Source of the DNA: Lachnospiraceae bacterium NC2004 | GTDB lineage: Bacteria > Bacillota > Clostridia > Lachnospirales > Lachnospiraceae | Direction of reading: 5' to 3' | NCBI GenBank assembly: GCA_000621905.1 | Contig: JHXB01000012.1 | Location: forward strand, 37,380 to 101,379 | DNA length: 64,000 bases | In this document: in pieces, positions 45,134 to 53,243 of the stretch | Numbering within the stretch: the first letter of the stretch is position 1 | How the letters are laid out: every line of letters begins with the position of its first letter | Position numbers and translations under genes: made by a program | The notes under the pieces: model-generated | Told to the model about the DNA's origin: nothing | Seen by the model: only the letters and a program-made list of their open reading frames with translations | Database searches by the model: none

Positions 45134-46018
45134 ATGGGGCATAGAACTGAGAAGGATTACATTATTAGCAAAGGTCTGTTATTTCAAAAGAAGAAAAACG
45201 ATAAACCTAAAATAAGAAAGGGCTTTTTGACAGTCCTTATCTTTTTTATTGTCTGGACTTTGTGGTCGTGGGTTCCGGTAACAGAGAGAATAGAACTTGA
45301 ACTGTTGAAGAATTCAGGGACGGGTGTAAGAATAGCACTTATAACTGATCTTCATTCCTGCTATTATGGCAAGAATCAGAACTGGCTTATAAGGAGAATT
45401 GACAAGGAACATCCTGATATAATACTTTTAGCTGGTGATATATTTGATGATATTTTAAAGGACAAGAATACAAAGCTTCTTATGGAGGATATTGTTAAGA
45501 AGTATCCATGTTATTATGTTACAGGTAATCATGAATACTGGAGCCATAGAGCTGATGAGATGAAAGAATATATGGAGTCCATAGGCGTTCATGTTCTTGC
45601 TGGTGACTGCGAGACAGTAACCATTAACGGAAGTACACTTGATATCTGCGGAGTTGATGATCCGAATGATCTGACTATGGAGCAGTGGACTAAACAGATT
45701 GATGAAGCTTTTTCTAAAACGGATGAATCTCATGTGAGAATTCTTGTATCACATCGTCCGGAAAAGGTTGATGTATACGAAAAATATGATTTTGATCTTG
45801 TGGTCTGTGGGCATGCTCATGCCGGTCAGATAAGAATACCATTTTTAAATAAGGGAGTATATGCTCCTGATCAGGGTCTGATGGCAGAATATGTAAATGG
45901 TACTTATACACTTTCGAATGGCAGTATAATGGAAGTCAGCCGTGGGCTGGCAAGAGAGAGTACCATAGCACCAAGATTCTTTAATCATCCAGAGGTTGTG
46001 ATTATAGAACTCAAATAA
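45134..46018 (+). CDS. Membrane-anchored metallophosphoesterase (YkuE-like)
   Basis: A calcineurin-like phosphoesterase of 294 residues. It begins with a basic cytoplasmic stretch and a membrane anchor (about 35-55, FLTVLIFFIVWTLWSWVPV). Metal-site motifs follow in order: D-x-H in ITDLHSCYYG, G-D in LLAGDIFDD, G-N-H-E in VTGNHEYW, and G-H-x-H in VCGHAHAGQIRIP. Related anchored enzymes act on lipids or nucleotides outside the membrane. ATG 45134 follows AAAGGGATTACC. It is preceded by a terminator and its own promoter, so it is separate from the transfer genes and looks like cargo. Confidence 0.9.
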   Translation: MGHRTEKDYIISKGLLFQKKKNDKPKIRKGFLTVLIFFIVWTLWSWVPVTERIELELLKNSGTGVRIALITDLHSCYYGKNQNWLIRRIDKEHPDIILLAGDIFDDILKDKNTKLLMEDIVKKYPCYYVTGNHEYWSHRADEMKEYMESIGVHVLAGDCETVTINGSTLDICGVDDPNDLTMEQWTKQIDEAFSKTDESHVRILVSHRPEKVDVYEKYDFDLVVCGHAHAGQIRIPFLNKGVYAPDQGLMAEYVNGTYTLSNGSIMEVSRGLARESTIAPRFFNHPEVVIIELK

Positions 46019-46107
46019 ATATTTAAAACAGAATTATGATAAAATTGGTACAAAATTGTATTTCAGTATAAACGGTTAAGCAAATCGCAATTTGAAGGAG
46101 TATCACT

Positions 46108-46521
46108 ATGTGGTTTTTATTAGCGCTTGGTTCGGCAATCTTTGCCGCACTGACATCAATATTGGCAAAGATAGGAATTGAAGGTGTCGGATCGAATCTG
46201 GCTACTGCGATCCGTACGATGGTTGTTGTTATCATGGCATGGGGAATGGTATTTATTACTCATCAGCAAGCCGGAATAAAAGACATTAGCCCAAAATGCT
46301 GGATTTTCCTGATTCTGTCCGGCCTTGCTACTGGTGCCTCATGGCTTTGCTATTACAAGGCCTTGCAGATGGGAGACGCTTCAAAAGTCGTCCCGATTGA
46401 TAAGTTGTCCGTTGTCATTACACTGATACTGGCGTTTGTTTTTCTGCATGAAGAATTTACTTTTAAGTCAGTGATAGGGTGTATCCTGATTGGAGCCGGA
46501 ACATTGCTGATGGTTCTGTGA
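46108..46521 (+). CDS. Single-domain EamA/DMT-family transporter
   Basis: A 137-residue protein with about five membrane helices and one EamA repeat: LALGSAIFAALTSILAKIGIEG at the start and CYYKALQMGDASKVVPIDKLS followed by IGCILIGAGTLLMVL at the end. Most EamA transporters carry two repeats, so this would act as a dimer. The substrate is unknown (related small ones are common in clostridia). TTGAAGGAGTATCACT precedes the ATG. The neighbours show no biochemical link. Confidence 0.88.
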   Translation: MWFLLALGSAIFAALTSILAKIGIEGVGSNLATAIRTMVVVIMAWGMVFITHQQAGIKDISPKCWIFLILSGLATGASWLCYYKALQMGDASKVVPIDKLSVVITLILAFVFLHEEFTFKSVIGCILIGAGTLLMVL

Positions 46522-46522
46522 T

Positions 46523-46542
46523 ACAAATTCCAGTTTGTCGGG
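46523..46542 (+). repeat. Cassette-flanking direct repeat, left copy
   Basis: ACAAATTCCAGTTTGTCGGG, identical at 19 of 20 positions to 47889-47908, with looser similarity continuing for about 25 bases (TTGG, TATA, GGAAG-ATA). Each copy can fold as an ACAAA/TTTGT hairpin. Confidence 0.75.
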
Positions 46543-46593
46543 ATCGTTGGAACATATAATTGGAAGGATAGTGTACGAAAGGGAGGAAACCAA

Positions 46594-47070
46594 ATGGGTA
46601 TTGTTTATAAAAAACTGTCGGAGAATGAATTAAGCAGAATTATAAATATGAGAATAGACCAATTGACGGAGGAATACACATCCAAAGGAAGAACAGTTCC
46701 ACGGGATGTAAATCTTGAGGCATCGCTTATGGATTTTTATAAAAGAAATCTAGCTGCCGGTACTTATGTTTCCTGGCTGGCATTTGATGGTGATAAGATA
46801 GTTGGAACAAGCGGTATGTCCTTCGCAGAAAAGCCTCCGTATTTCACATGCCCTTCAGGGAAATTAGGTATCTTGTCTAGCATGTATACCGATCCGAATT
46901 ATAGGAGACTGGGTATCGCTACAGAGTTGTTGGACAGAGTGGTAAAAGAGGCAAAAGACTATGGATGCGGGACGATCTATATTACAGCATCGGATATGGG
47001 TGTAAAGTTATACGAGGCATATGGGTTTAAGCATAATGGAAATTTCATGCAGTACAATTTTAATCAGTGA
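46594..47070 (+). CDS. GNAT-family N-acetyltransferase
   Basis: A 158-residue acetyltransferase. The acetyl-CoA-binding core is ILSSMYTDPNYRRLGIATELLDRVVKEAKDYG (about 86-118, R-x-x-G-I-A variant of the pyrophosphate loop), followed by TIYITASDMGVKLYEAYGFKHNG, the usual fourth motif. The substrate is unknown. AAAGGGAGGAAACCAA precedes the ATG. Base composition is more AT-rich than the chromosomal genes by eye. It lies with the next gene between two copies of a short direct repeat, so the two may have been gained as a pair. Confidence 0.9.
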   Translation: MGIVYKKLSENELSRIINMRIDQLTEEYTSKGRTVPRDVNLEASLMDFYKRNLAAGTYVSWLAFDGDKIVGTSGMSFAEKPPYFTCPSGKLGILSSMYTDPNYRRLGIATELLDRVVKEAKDYGCGTIYITASDMGVKLYEAYGFKHNGNFMQYNFNQ

Positions 47071-47100
47071 ATTAAATCGGAATTTGTAAGAGGAAAAGAC

Positions 47101-47889
47101 ATGTTTATCAAAAATCAAAATATAGATAAAGGGAAAAAGTTTGATTGGGGAAAAACATCTGATAATTATGCAAAGTATCGTGATATTTATCCACAAATTT
47201 TTTATGATAAAATTGTTAATCGAAACCTATGTACTGAAGGGCAGAAGGTATTAGATATTGGTACTGGTACGGGTGTTCTTCCGAGAAATATGTATCGTTA
47301 TGGAGCAAAATGGATGGGAACTGACATATCCGAGAATCAGATAGAAAAAGCAAAAGAGTTAACAAAAGGATTAGATATTGAATATTTTACCGTGGCAACC
47401 GAAGATATTACATTTCCCGAGAATACATTTGATGTAATTACTGCTTGTCAGTGTTTTTGGTACTTTAATCATGAAACTGTGATGCCAAAATTCTTTGATA
47501 TGCTTAAACCACAGGGAAGTATTCTTGTTCTTTATATGGCATGGTTGCCGTTTGAAGATATAATTGCAGGAGAAAGCGAAAAACTCGTTTTGAAATACAG
47601 TCCAAACTGGAGTGGTGCGGGGGAAACAATGCATCCAATTTACATACCAGAATGTTACAATTCCAACTTTGACATTGTTTATCACGAAGAATATCCTGTG
47701 AAGGTGCATTTTACAAAAGATTCCTGGCATGGCAGAATGAAAGCTTGTCGTGGAGTAGAAGCTTCGTTATCCTATGAAGAAACTAAACAATGGGAGAAAG
47801 AGCATTTGAAATTACTTGATGAAATTGCTCCTGATGAATTTGGTATATCGCATTATTGTGCGATTACAGAATTGCGTGCAAAAAAATGA
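47101..47889 (+). CDS. Class I SAM-dependent methyltransferase
   Basis: A 262-residue methyltransferase with motif I VLDIGTGTGVLPRN (about 52-65), WMGTDISENQIEKAK (motif Post I), ITACQCFWYF (motif II) and MLKPQGSILVLYMA (motif III). C-terminal text (MKACRGVEASLSYEETKQWEKEHLKLLDEIAP) matches small-molecule methyltransferases of the UbiE/SAM_11 type often found in Firmicutes; the substrate is unknown. Codons are AT-rich (many AAA, GAA, TTA), unlike the chromosomal genes, a sign of transfer. RAGGAAAAGAC-like signal precedes the ATG. Confidence 0.9.
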   Translation: MFIKNQNIDKGKKFDWGKTSDNYAKYRDIYPQIFYDKIVNRNLCTEGQKVLDIGTGTGVLPRNMYRYGAKWMGTDISENQIEKAKELTKGLDIEYFTVATEDITFPENTFDVITACQCFWYFNHETVMPKFFDMLKPQGSILVLYMAWLPFEDIIAGESEKLVLKYSPNWSGAGETMHPIYIPECYNSNFDIVYHEEYPVKVHFTKDSWHGRMKACRGVEASLSYEETKQWEKEHLKLLDEIAPDEFGISHYCAITELRAKK

Positions 47890-47908
47890 CAAATTCCTGT
47901 TTGTCGGG
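47889..47908 (+). repeat. Cassette-flanking direct repeat, right copy
   Basis: ACAAATTCCTGTTTGTCGGG, starting at the last base of the methyltransferase stop codon. A partial inverted version (TTACAAATTCCGATTT on the minus strand) lies between the two genes at about 47074-47089. Confidence 0.75.
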
Positions 47909-47956
47909 CTGAAGTTGGCGTGTTATACCGGAAGATAATTTAATAATGCTGTTTTT

Positions 47957-47989
47957 AACACTGATGGAGAAATCTGTCAGTGTTTTTTG
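47957..47989 (+). terminator. Intrinsic terminator, copy 1 of a duplicated hairpin
   Basis: AACACTGA pairs with TCAGTGTT around TGGAGAAATCTG, followed by TTTT. The same hairpin recurs at 50782-50815. Confidence 0.8.
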
Positions 47990-48031
47990 TTTATAAAGCA
48001 GAATTAAGAATATAAAGGAGATGGTAGAAGT

Positions 48032-48253
48032 ATGGATAGTTCTAAAAATCACGAGATAAAACGTGATAATAAAGCAAAACAGTTAGTTAAGGATTTCGTC
48101 TCATTTTTTGAAAATGAATATGGAATCAGGCATGATGCAGAGGGAGATTTATCTTTAGGAGAAAGTCCGGATGAGCAGATAATCTATAACTGGGATGGTA
48201 GTGTGTTAAGTGATTTGAGTAAGAAAGAAGGTGTGTTGGATGCAGCTAAATAA
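48032..48253 (+). CDS. Small hypothetical protein ahead of ardC
   Basis: A 73-residue acidic protein: KAKQLVKDFVSFFENEYGI is a predicted helix and the rest (GDLSLGESPDEQIIYNWDGS) is polar. AAAGGAGATGGTAGAAGT precedes the ATG. It overlaps the ardC start by 14 bases, so translation is coupled. I do not recognise a family; a helper of the antirestriction protein is only a guess from position. Confidence 0.65.
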   Translation: MDSSKNHEIKRDNKAKQLVKDFVSFFENEYGIRHDAEGDLSLGESPDEQIIYNWDGSVLSDLSKKEGVLDAAK

Positions 48254-49355
48254 GATGCGTGAAGAACTAACTAATGCTTTTATTCATTCGCTTGAAGAAG
48301 AGCAGCTTCCCTGGGCGAGAGGATGGTCAGTTGTAAGGCATCAGAACGCAGTAAATGGAAATGTTTATAAGGGAATCAATGCATTTTGGCTTGCGTATCA
48401 GGCAGTTGAGAGATGTTATACGGATCCAAGGTGGTGCACATATAAGCAAGCAGAGGCTAAAGGATGGCATGTTAAACGAGGCGAGAAGGGTGTGCCGATT
48501 GAGTTCTGGTCTATGTATGACAAGAAAGAAAAGAGGAAGCTTACCAATAAGGAAGTGTATGAGCTTAGAGAGAAGCTTTCCGACGAAGAGTTTAAGGAAA
48601 GAGTAAAGCCTGTATCTAATACCTATACGGTGTTTAATGCGGAGCAAATCGAGGGAATACCAAAGCTTACCGTAACGAGTCAGGAATATGATAAGGAAAT
48701 GTGCATTGAGATAAGGGATGATGTATTAAAGGGTTTGGGAGTTTCTCTTAACGAGGGCGGTAACAAAGCATTTTACAGACCGAGTGAGGATTCTATCACA
48801 ATGCCACCGATTGAGTCGTTTTGGGCTGAGTACAATTATCTTTCTACATTTCTTCATGAAGCAGGACATTCAACAGGACATGAAAGCAGATTGAATAGAG
48901 ATCTGACAGGAATATTTGGCTCTGAGAAGTATGCCAAAGAGGAATTAAGAGCTGAGATTGCGTCTGCATTTACAACTCAGGCAATAGGTCTTGAAGGCAC
49001 TATGAGTAGGGAGCATATAGATAATCATAAGGCGTATATCCAGTCTTGGATTGCCGAGATTAAGAATGATCCAAATGAGCTTTTTAAGGCTATAAATGAT
49101 GCAACTAAGATATCTGATTATCTGATTGAGAAGTGTAATTTAAAGAGGTTTATTAGGGAGTTTGCTCCCGAAGAGAGTATAGATGAGACGAGAGATTATG
49201 ATGCAATGCTAGAGAAACTGCAAAAGCAATCTCTTAAAAAGATAGATGATAATCCATATATACCGGAGAAAGTGGCAGGCTACGGTTTGCCTAATCATAA
49301 GAATACAGAGGTTCATCAACAGGAATTAAGGAGGATAGGTCATGTTAGGCGTTAA
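48240..49355 (+). CDS. ArdC-type antirestriction protein with zincin metallopeptidase domain
   Basis: A 371-residue protein that protects incoming single-stranded element DNA in related plasmids. The N-terminal ssDNA-binding domain (DUF1738, about 1-140) has PWARGWSVVRHQNAVNG, YKGINAFWLAYQA, TYKQAEAKGWHVKRGEKGVPIEFW. The C-terminal zincin domain (about 175-310) has the metal motif H-E-x-x-H in FLHEAGHSTGHESRLNRDL and a downstream EELRAEIASAF Glu. ATG 48240 follows AGAAGGTGTGTTGG; MREELTN at 48255 is a second option. It is an early-transfer type gene sitting between the cargo and virB4. Confidence 0.9.
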   Translation: MQLNKMREELTNAFIHSLEEEQLPWARGWSVVRHQNAVNGNVYKGINAFWLAYQAVERCYTDPRWCTYKQAEAKGWHVKRGEKGVPIEFWSMYDKKEKRKLTNKEVYELREKLSDEEFKERVKPVSNTYTVFNAEQIEGIPKLTVTSQEYDKEMCIEIRDDVLKGLGVSLNEGGNKAFYRPSEDSITMPPIESFWAEYNYLSTFLHEAGHSTGHESRLNRDLTGIFGSEKYAKEELRAEIASAFTTQAIGLEGTMSREHIDNHKAYIQSWIAEIKNDPNELFKAINDATKISDYLIEKCNLKRFIREFAPEESIDETRDYDAMLEKLQKQSLKKIDDNPYIPEKVAGYGLPNHKNTEVHQQELRRIGHVRR

Positions 49356-49407
49356 GGATGGGTTCCTGTCCCATCTTCAGGGCTGATGCCATCTTCGTTC
49401 CTATCAC

Positions 49408-49436
49408 TTTACAAATATCCTGCACGGCGCTATACT
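49408..49436 (+). promoter_or_regulatory. Promoter for the DUF5104-like membrane protein gene
   Basis: TTTACA (49408-49413), a 17-base spacer, TATACT (49431-49436). A GATGGG/CCCATC hairpin without a T tract lies just upstream (49366-49378). Confidence 0.65.
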
Positions 49437-49473
49437 GTAAAAGACTATAATGATTTATTGTATGAGGTGGCGT

Positions 49474-50541
49474 ATGGCATTTGCATCAATGATAATGGCT
49501 TTTTTGGCAATAATTATAGGAATCCTTTTGTTCATGCTCGTTCTAGGCTTGATCTTTCTAATTGTCGGTGTCGTGAAGAGGAGAAATCCTGACAACAAAG
49601 GTAAGAAACACCCGACAGTTTTTATCATTATAGGATCTTTACTGTCTCTTCCGACTTTGGTTATAATAATTATGGTGCTTGTTGCTACTCTGATATCCAA
49701 TAACAAAACTTCAATAGAGACGACGCAATATGAATGTGTACCTGATAAATGGAGAAGTGAATATGTGAATGATAATGAGGCTGCCCAAGAGGTATTTTCT
49801 GCTTTACTTAAATCTGCTGATGAGGGTGACAGTGAAGCTTTTGCCAAGAATTTCACTCCAAAGCTCCAGAACGACAAGGAATTTGATGATGCTCTTAAAG
49901 ATTTCTTTAGTTCTTATCCAGGTGGGTTCTCCGAGCACAATATTGATGTTGGGCTTGTTGGTGGAGAAGGTTCATATAATTATGGTCACAATGTTCTGAC
50001 AGCCAGTACAGATATTGATTTTTGGATAGATGGGGAATGGTACACCATCAGTCTCGCTTTCTGTTATGAAAATACTGACAATCCTGACGAGGTCGGGGTT
50101 ACTGAATTTATATTAAGAAACCTTGAAGCAGATGCCGTTTTTAGAGATAACTTTAAAAATGAGCATCCTCGTGAGGATAAATACCTTGCATGCAACATTA
50201 TGAGCAGCGATGAGGTTTCTGCTCGATTGATAGGTGGTAAATCATATTTGTGGACGGACACTAAAGGTCCAAAACTCACAGAAGATGAGATGAGAATGTT
50301 TATTAGTGATCATAATGGCGGTGATATTAAATCTTCGGAGATTATAGATGTGATTGGGGAACCCAATGCGAGTTCTGAAGCGTATGCCTATGACGAATAT
50401 TATTACTACTATGAGTTGAAGCCAAAATCCGATGGAACACCTATGTATGTATGTATTAGGACAGAGAATTTTTGTAGGATAAGGGAAGCGCGTGTTTGTG
50501 ATAGCGATGAAGAATACTACGATAATCCGATTTTAGAATAG
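49474..50541 (+). CDS. Membrane protein with DUF5104-like extracellular domain
   Basis: A 355-residue protein. Two membrane helices (about 5-28 and 45-70) are followed by a large outside region. The part around EVFSALLKSADEGDSEAFAKNFTPKL, then FEDALKDFFSSYPGGF-type text and IDFWIDGEWYTISLAFCYENTDNPDEVG resembles DUF5104 domains of clostridial lipoproteins, with a final beta-rich part (DVIGEPNASSEAYAYDEYYYYYELKP). The function is unknown. ATG 49474 is chosen because GAGGTGG precedes it; three ATGs upstream (49450, 49462) are in the same frame. It has its own promoter and probably is cargo. Confidence 0.75.
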   Translation: MAFASMIMAFLAIIIGILLFMLVLGLIFLIVGVVKRRNPDNKGKKHPTVFIIIGSLLSLPTLVIIIMVLVATLISNNKTSIETTQYECVPDKWRSEYVNDNEAAQEVFSALLKSADEGDSEAFAKNFTPKLQNDKEFDDALKDFFSSYPGGFSEHNIDVGLVGGEGSYNYGHNVLTASTDIDFWIDGEWYTISLAFCYENTDNPDEVGVTEFILRNLEADAVFRDNFKNEHPREDKYLACNIMSSDEVSARLIGGKSYLWTDTKGPKLTEDEMRMFISDHNGGDIKSSEIIDVIGEPNASSEAYAYDEYYYYYELKPKSDGTPMYVCIRTENFCRIREARVCDSDEEYYDNPILE

Positions 50542-50544
50542 GGA

Positions 50545-50586
50545 CCATGGGGACGGACCCTCTGGCTAAGGATCCGTCCCCGTGGT
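50545..50586 (+). terminator. Strong hairpin after the DUF5104-like gene
   Basis: CCATGGGGACGGA pairs with TCCGTCCCCGTGG (one G-T pair), about 13 bp. No T tract follows, so it may be a mobile palindrome used as a transcript end. The 307-base gap to virB4 also contains the palindrome at 50724 and the terminator at 50782, and no gene. Confidence 0.55.
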
Positions 50587-50723
50587 TTAGTTAGTACGTG
50601 AGGCTCTTGATGTTGTTTCTGAAATGGTTATCCTCTCAGATATTTTTGACGCCGTTTTACCACTAAAGAATGGCTAAGTGCTTAAAAGTGGTGACACTTT
50701 TTCAAAATAGATAATTGATTTGT

Positions 50724-50750
50724 ATTTATGCCAGCAGTGCTGGCATAAAT
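50724..50750 (+). repeat. Perfect 27-base palindrome upstream of virB4
   Basis: ATTTATGCCAGCA and its exact reverse complement flank a central G. The geometry (12-13-base arms about one central base) is the same as in the TTCTGGACCA family, but the sequence differs. Confidence 0.85.
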
Positions 50751-50781
50751 TAGTTGTTTGTGAAATAAATAGTTGTAGAAC

Positions 50782-50815
50782 AACGCTGATGGAGAAATCT
50801 GTCGGTGTTTTTTTT
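50782..50815 (+). terminator. Intrinsic terminator, copy 2 of a duplicated hairpin
   Basis: AACGCTGA pairs with TCGGTGTT around TGGAGAAATCTG, followed by eight T. Loop and flanks match the copy at 47957, including a ribosome binding site and start codon about 35-50 bases later in both cases. Confidence 0.8.
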
Positions 50816-50848
50816 ATTTAAACGAATACGAAAGGAGAACAAGTATAT

Positions 50849-53242
50849 ATGTTAGGAAAAAAAGACGGATATAAGCGAAAGACGGAAAAGATTTACAAGG
50901 TACCATATTGTGTACAGGACACTATTCCGATTTACAGGATATCGGAGGAAGGAATATTTGAATTAGAGAAAAAGAAAGGTATTCATCTCTTTGATAAGAT
51001 GTACCTGTTTGAGGATATAAACTTTTCTACGCAGGATGAGATAGAGAAGGAGCAGACAATGAGGCAATTCAAGATGCTGCTAAACTCGATGAATGTGTCT
51101 TACAAGATTATCGTAAGTAATCATTATGCAGATAATCAGAGGCTTCGTGAGACAATATTGCATAAGGCGGTAAGTCGTGAATTAGAGCCTTTGGCAAATG
51201 AATATCATAAACTGATTGAGAAGAGGCTCGAAGAAGGAAGGGAAGGCTTGCTTCAATCAAGGTACTTTATTGTAAGTTGCTACAAGACGGACTTTGAGAG
51301 TGCAAGAACTTACTTCAACACAATTGAGTTCTCTATGCAACAATTGTTTCATAGACTCGGAAGTACTTTAGTGCCTTTGGGTGCCACAGATCGCTTAAGA
51401 GCTCTGCATAGCTTCTATCGTATGGGCAAGGAAGAGACATTCAACTTTGAATGGGACAATTATCTAAAACTAAGACGGGATTGGAGAAATGATATCATTA
51501 ACACCTCAATCAGAGAACATAAGGAGTATATCGAGATGGAGGAAGGCAAAGTAGCATGTACGCTCTTTGTAAGGAAGTTTGCTCCAGGACTTTCGGAAAA
51601 ATTCTTTAATGAGCTTACAAATGTACCCTTCCCGATTATTATAACAATGGACTGCGAACCTATGGATAACCACTATGCTTATAACCTTGTTATGAAGAAG
51701 TACATGGGTAATGAGCGCAGTATCAATAAAGAGCAAGAGAAGAAGAACGAGAACGGAGATTATTCAAGTAACATTTCCTATGAGAAGAGAATGCAACAGC
51801 AAGAATCTGAGGAAATGCTTGATAGTCTTCGTTCTTTTGATGAGAGGCTGTTTTATGTTGGTATCACAGTGCTTATAAGAGCAGATTCAATGGAAGAACT
51901 TGAAGAGAGAAAAGAGAAGATAATGATTATCGGTTCCGGTTACAAGATGGAACTTGTGCCTCATTCGTATAATCAGCTTGACGGTATGAATACAACACTC
52001 CCAACAGGAGCAAGGTTTATTGATACCATGAGATCGCTTACAACAGAGTCTTTATCGGTGTTTACGCCTTTCAATGTTCAGGAGATTGACCATGAATACG
52101 GTTATTGTTATGGATATAATAAGGTGTCTAAGAATTTGATACTTGGCAATCGCAAACGTCTTAAAAACGGCAATGGTATGGTATTTGGGGTACCGGGCTC
52201 CGGCAAATCATTTCAGGAGAAAATGGAGATGGGACAAGTGCTATGCTTTTCAAATGATGACATTGTTGTTATAGATCCGATGTCAGAGTATAAGGGTATA
52301 GCCGAGAAATGGGGAGGACAGTATATTAATCTTACTCAGTCTGCTGAAAATGTATTCTACATAAACCCGTTTCATGTTCCGGAACATGTGCCTGACAAGG
52401 ATAGGTTTATAGCAGAGAAAGCAGAGTTTGCCTACGCAATCTGTGAGCAGGCGTTAAAACCAGCTGCTCTCACAAGTAGACATATAGCGGTAATCGACCG
52501 AGCAGTGAGGTGTATGTATGATAAGTATTTTAAGGATTATGAGGTCACTAAACCAAGAAAGAGAATTAAGATTCATTGCCCGACAATCAGGACAATGAGG
52601 GATTACCTTCAAGATAATGAGAGAGAAAATGAATCCGCAAGGGAGCTTATAGATCAGCTTGAAGTCTTCACTGACGGAACACTTGATATATTTGCAAGAG
52701 AACAGTCAACATCAGAGGAGAACCGATTTACTGTATACGGATTCTCAGAGCTGGGTAAAAGAATGAGAGCAATGGCGATGCTTGTAATGATTGAGTCTAT
52801 TACAAGTAAGATTAAGTATAATCAGTCATCCGGAATTGCTACCTGGGTATATGTAGATGAGATTCATGAGCTCTGGGGAGATGAGTATTCGCTTCACGCA
52901 ATAGAGAGGATGTGGCGTGAGGTCAGAAAACGAGGTGGAATCTGCACCGGAATGAGTCAGAATCTTGTAGACGCATTGCGTAACAGAGCCACTAAAACCA
53001 TTGTTTCAAATTCAGAATTTATGATGATTCTCGATCAAGGCGTTATGGATAGAGAGATATTGTCAGAACTCTTTACTGTGTCAAACGAACAGATAAATTG
53101 CGTAAATGGAGCAGAGCCCGGAACAGGACTTATAAGATTCTCTGATAAGATAGTGCCTTTCAGCAATAAAGTCGCATCAGATAATGGTCTATATAAGCTC
53201 TTTAACACCAACTTCCATGAGATGGTAGGAAATGGGGGATAA
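50849..53242 (+). CDS. virB4: VirB4-family type IV secretion ATPase
   Basis: The motor ATPase of the conjugation channel, 797 residues. The N-terminal half (about 1-400) binds the VirB3-like partner; the C-terminal half has Walker A FGVPGSGKSFQEKMEMGQ (about 447), the block FSNDDIVVIDPMSEYKGIAEKWGG, Walker B ATWVYVDEIHELWGDE (about 666), and the arginine-finger region RKRGGICTGMSQNLVDALRN. AAAGGAGAACAAGTATAT precedes the ATG. It is directly followed by the cell-wall hydrolase gene, 1 base after its stop, the conserved VirB4-CD1108 order of Tn1549-like elements. Confidence 0.96.
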   Translation: MLGKKDGYKRKTEKIYKVPYCVQDTIPIYRISEEGIFELEKKKGIHLFDKMYLFEDINFSTQDEIEKEQTMRQFKMLLNSMNVSYKIIVSNHYADNQRLRETILHKAVSRELEPLANEYHKLIEKRLEEGREGLLQSRYFIVSCYKTDFESARTYFNTIEFSMQQLFHRLGSTLVPLGATDRLRALHSFYRMGKEETFNFEWDNYLKLRRDWRNDIINTSIREHKEYIEMEEGKVACTLFVRKFAPGLSEKFFNELTNVPFPIIITMDCEPMDNHYAYNLVMKKYMGNERSINKEQEKKNENGDYSSNISYEKRMQQQESEEMLDSLRSFDERLFYVGITVLIRADSMEELEERKEKIMIIGSGYKMELVPHSYNQLDGMNTTLPTGARFIDTMRSLTTESLSVFTPFNVQEIDHEYGYCYGYNKVSKNLILGNRKRLKNGNGMVFGVPGSGKSFQEKMEMGQVLCFSNDDIVVIDPMSEYKGIAEKWGGQYINLTQSAENVFYINPFHVPEHVPDKDRFIAEKAEFAYAICEQALKPAALTSRHIAVIDRAVRCMYDKYFKDYEVTKPRKRIKIHCPTIRTMRDYLQDNERENESARELIDQLEVFTDGTLDIFAREQSTSEENRFTVYGFSELGKRMRAMAMLVMIESITSKIKYNQSSGIATWVYVDEIHELWGDEYSLHAIERMWREVRKRGGICTGMSQNLVDALRNRATKTIVSNSEFMMILDQGVMDREILSELFTVSNEQINCVNGAEPGTGLIRFSDKIVPFSNKVASDNGLYKLFNTNFHEMVGNGG

Positions 53243-53243
53243 T

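Noticed and set aside
46523..47908. Integron-type attC sites around the GNAT and methyltransferase genes
   Set aside because: The repeats lack the GTTRRRY core and paired R/L boxes, and there is no integron integrase in the window. Only the presence of direct repeats is supported.
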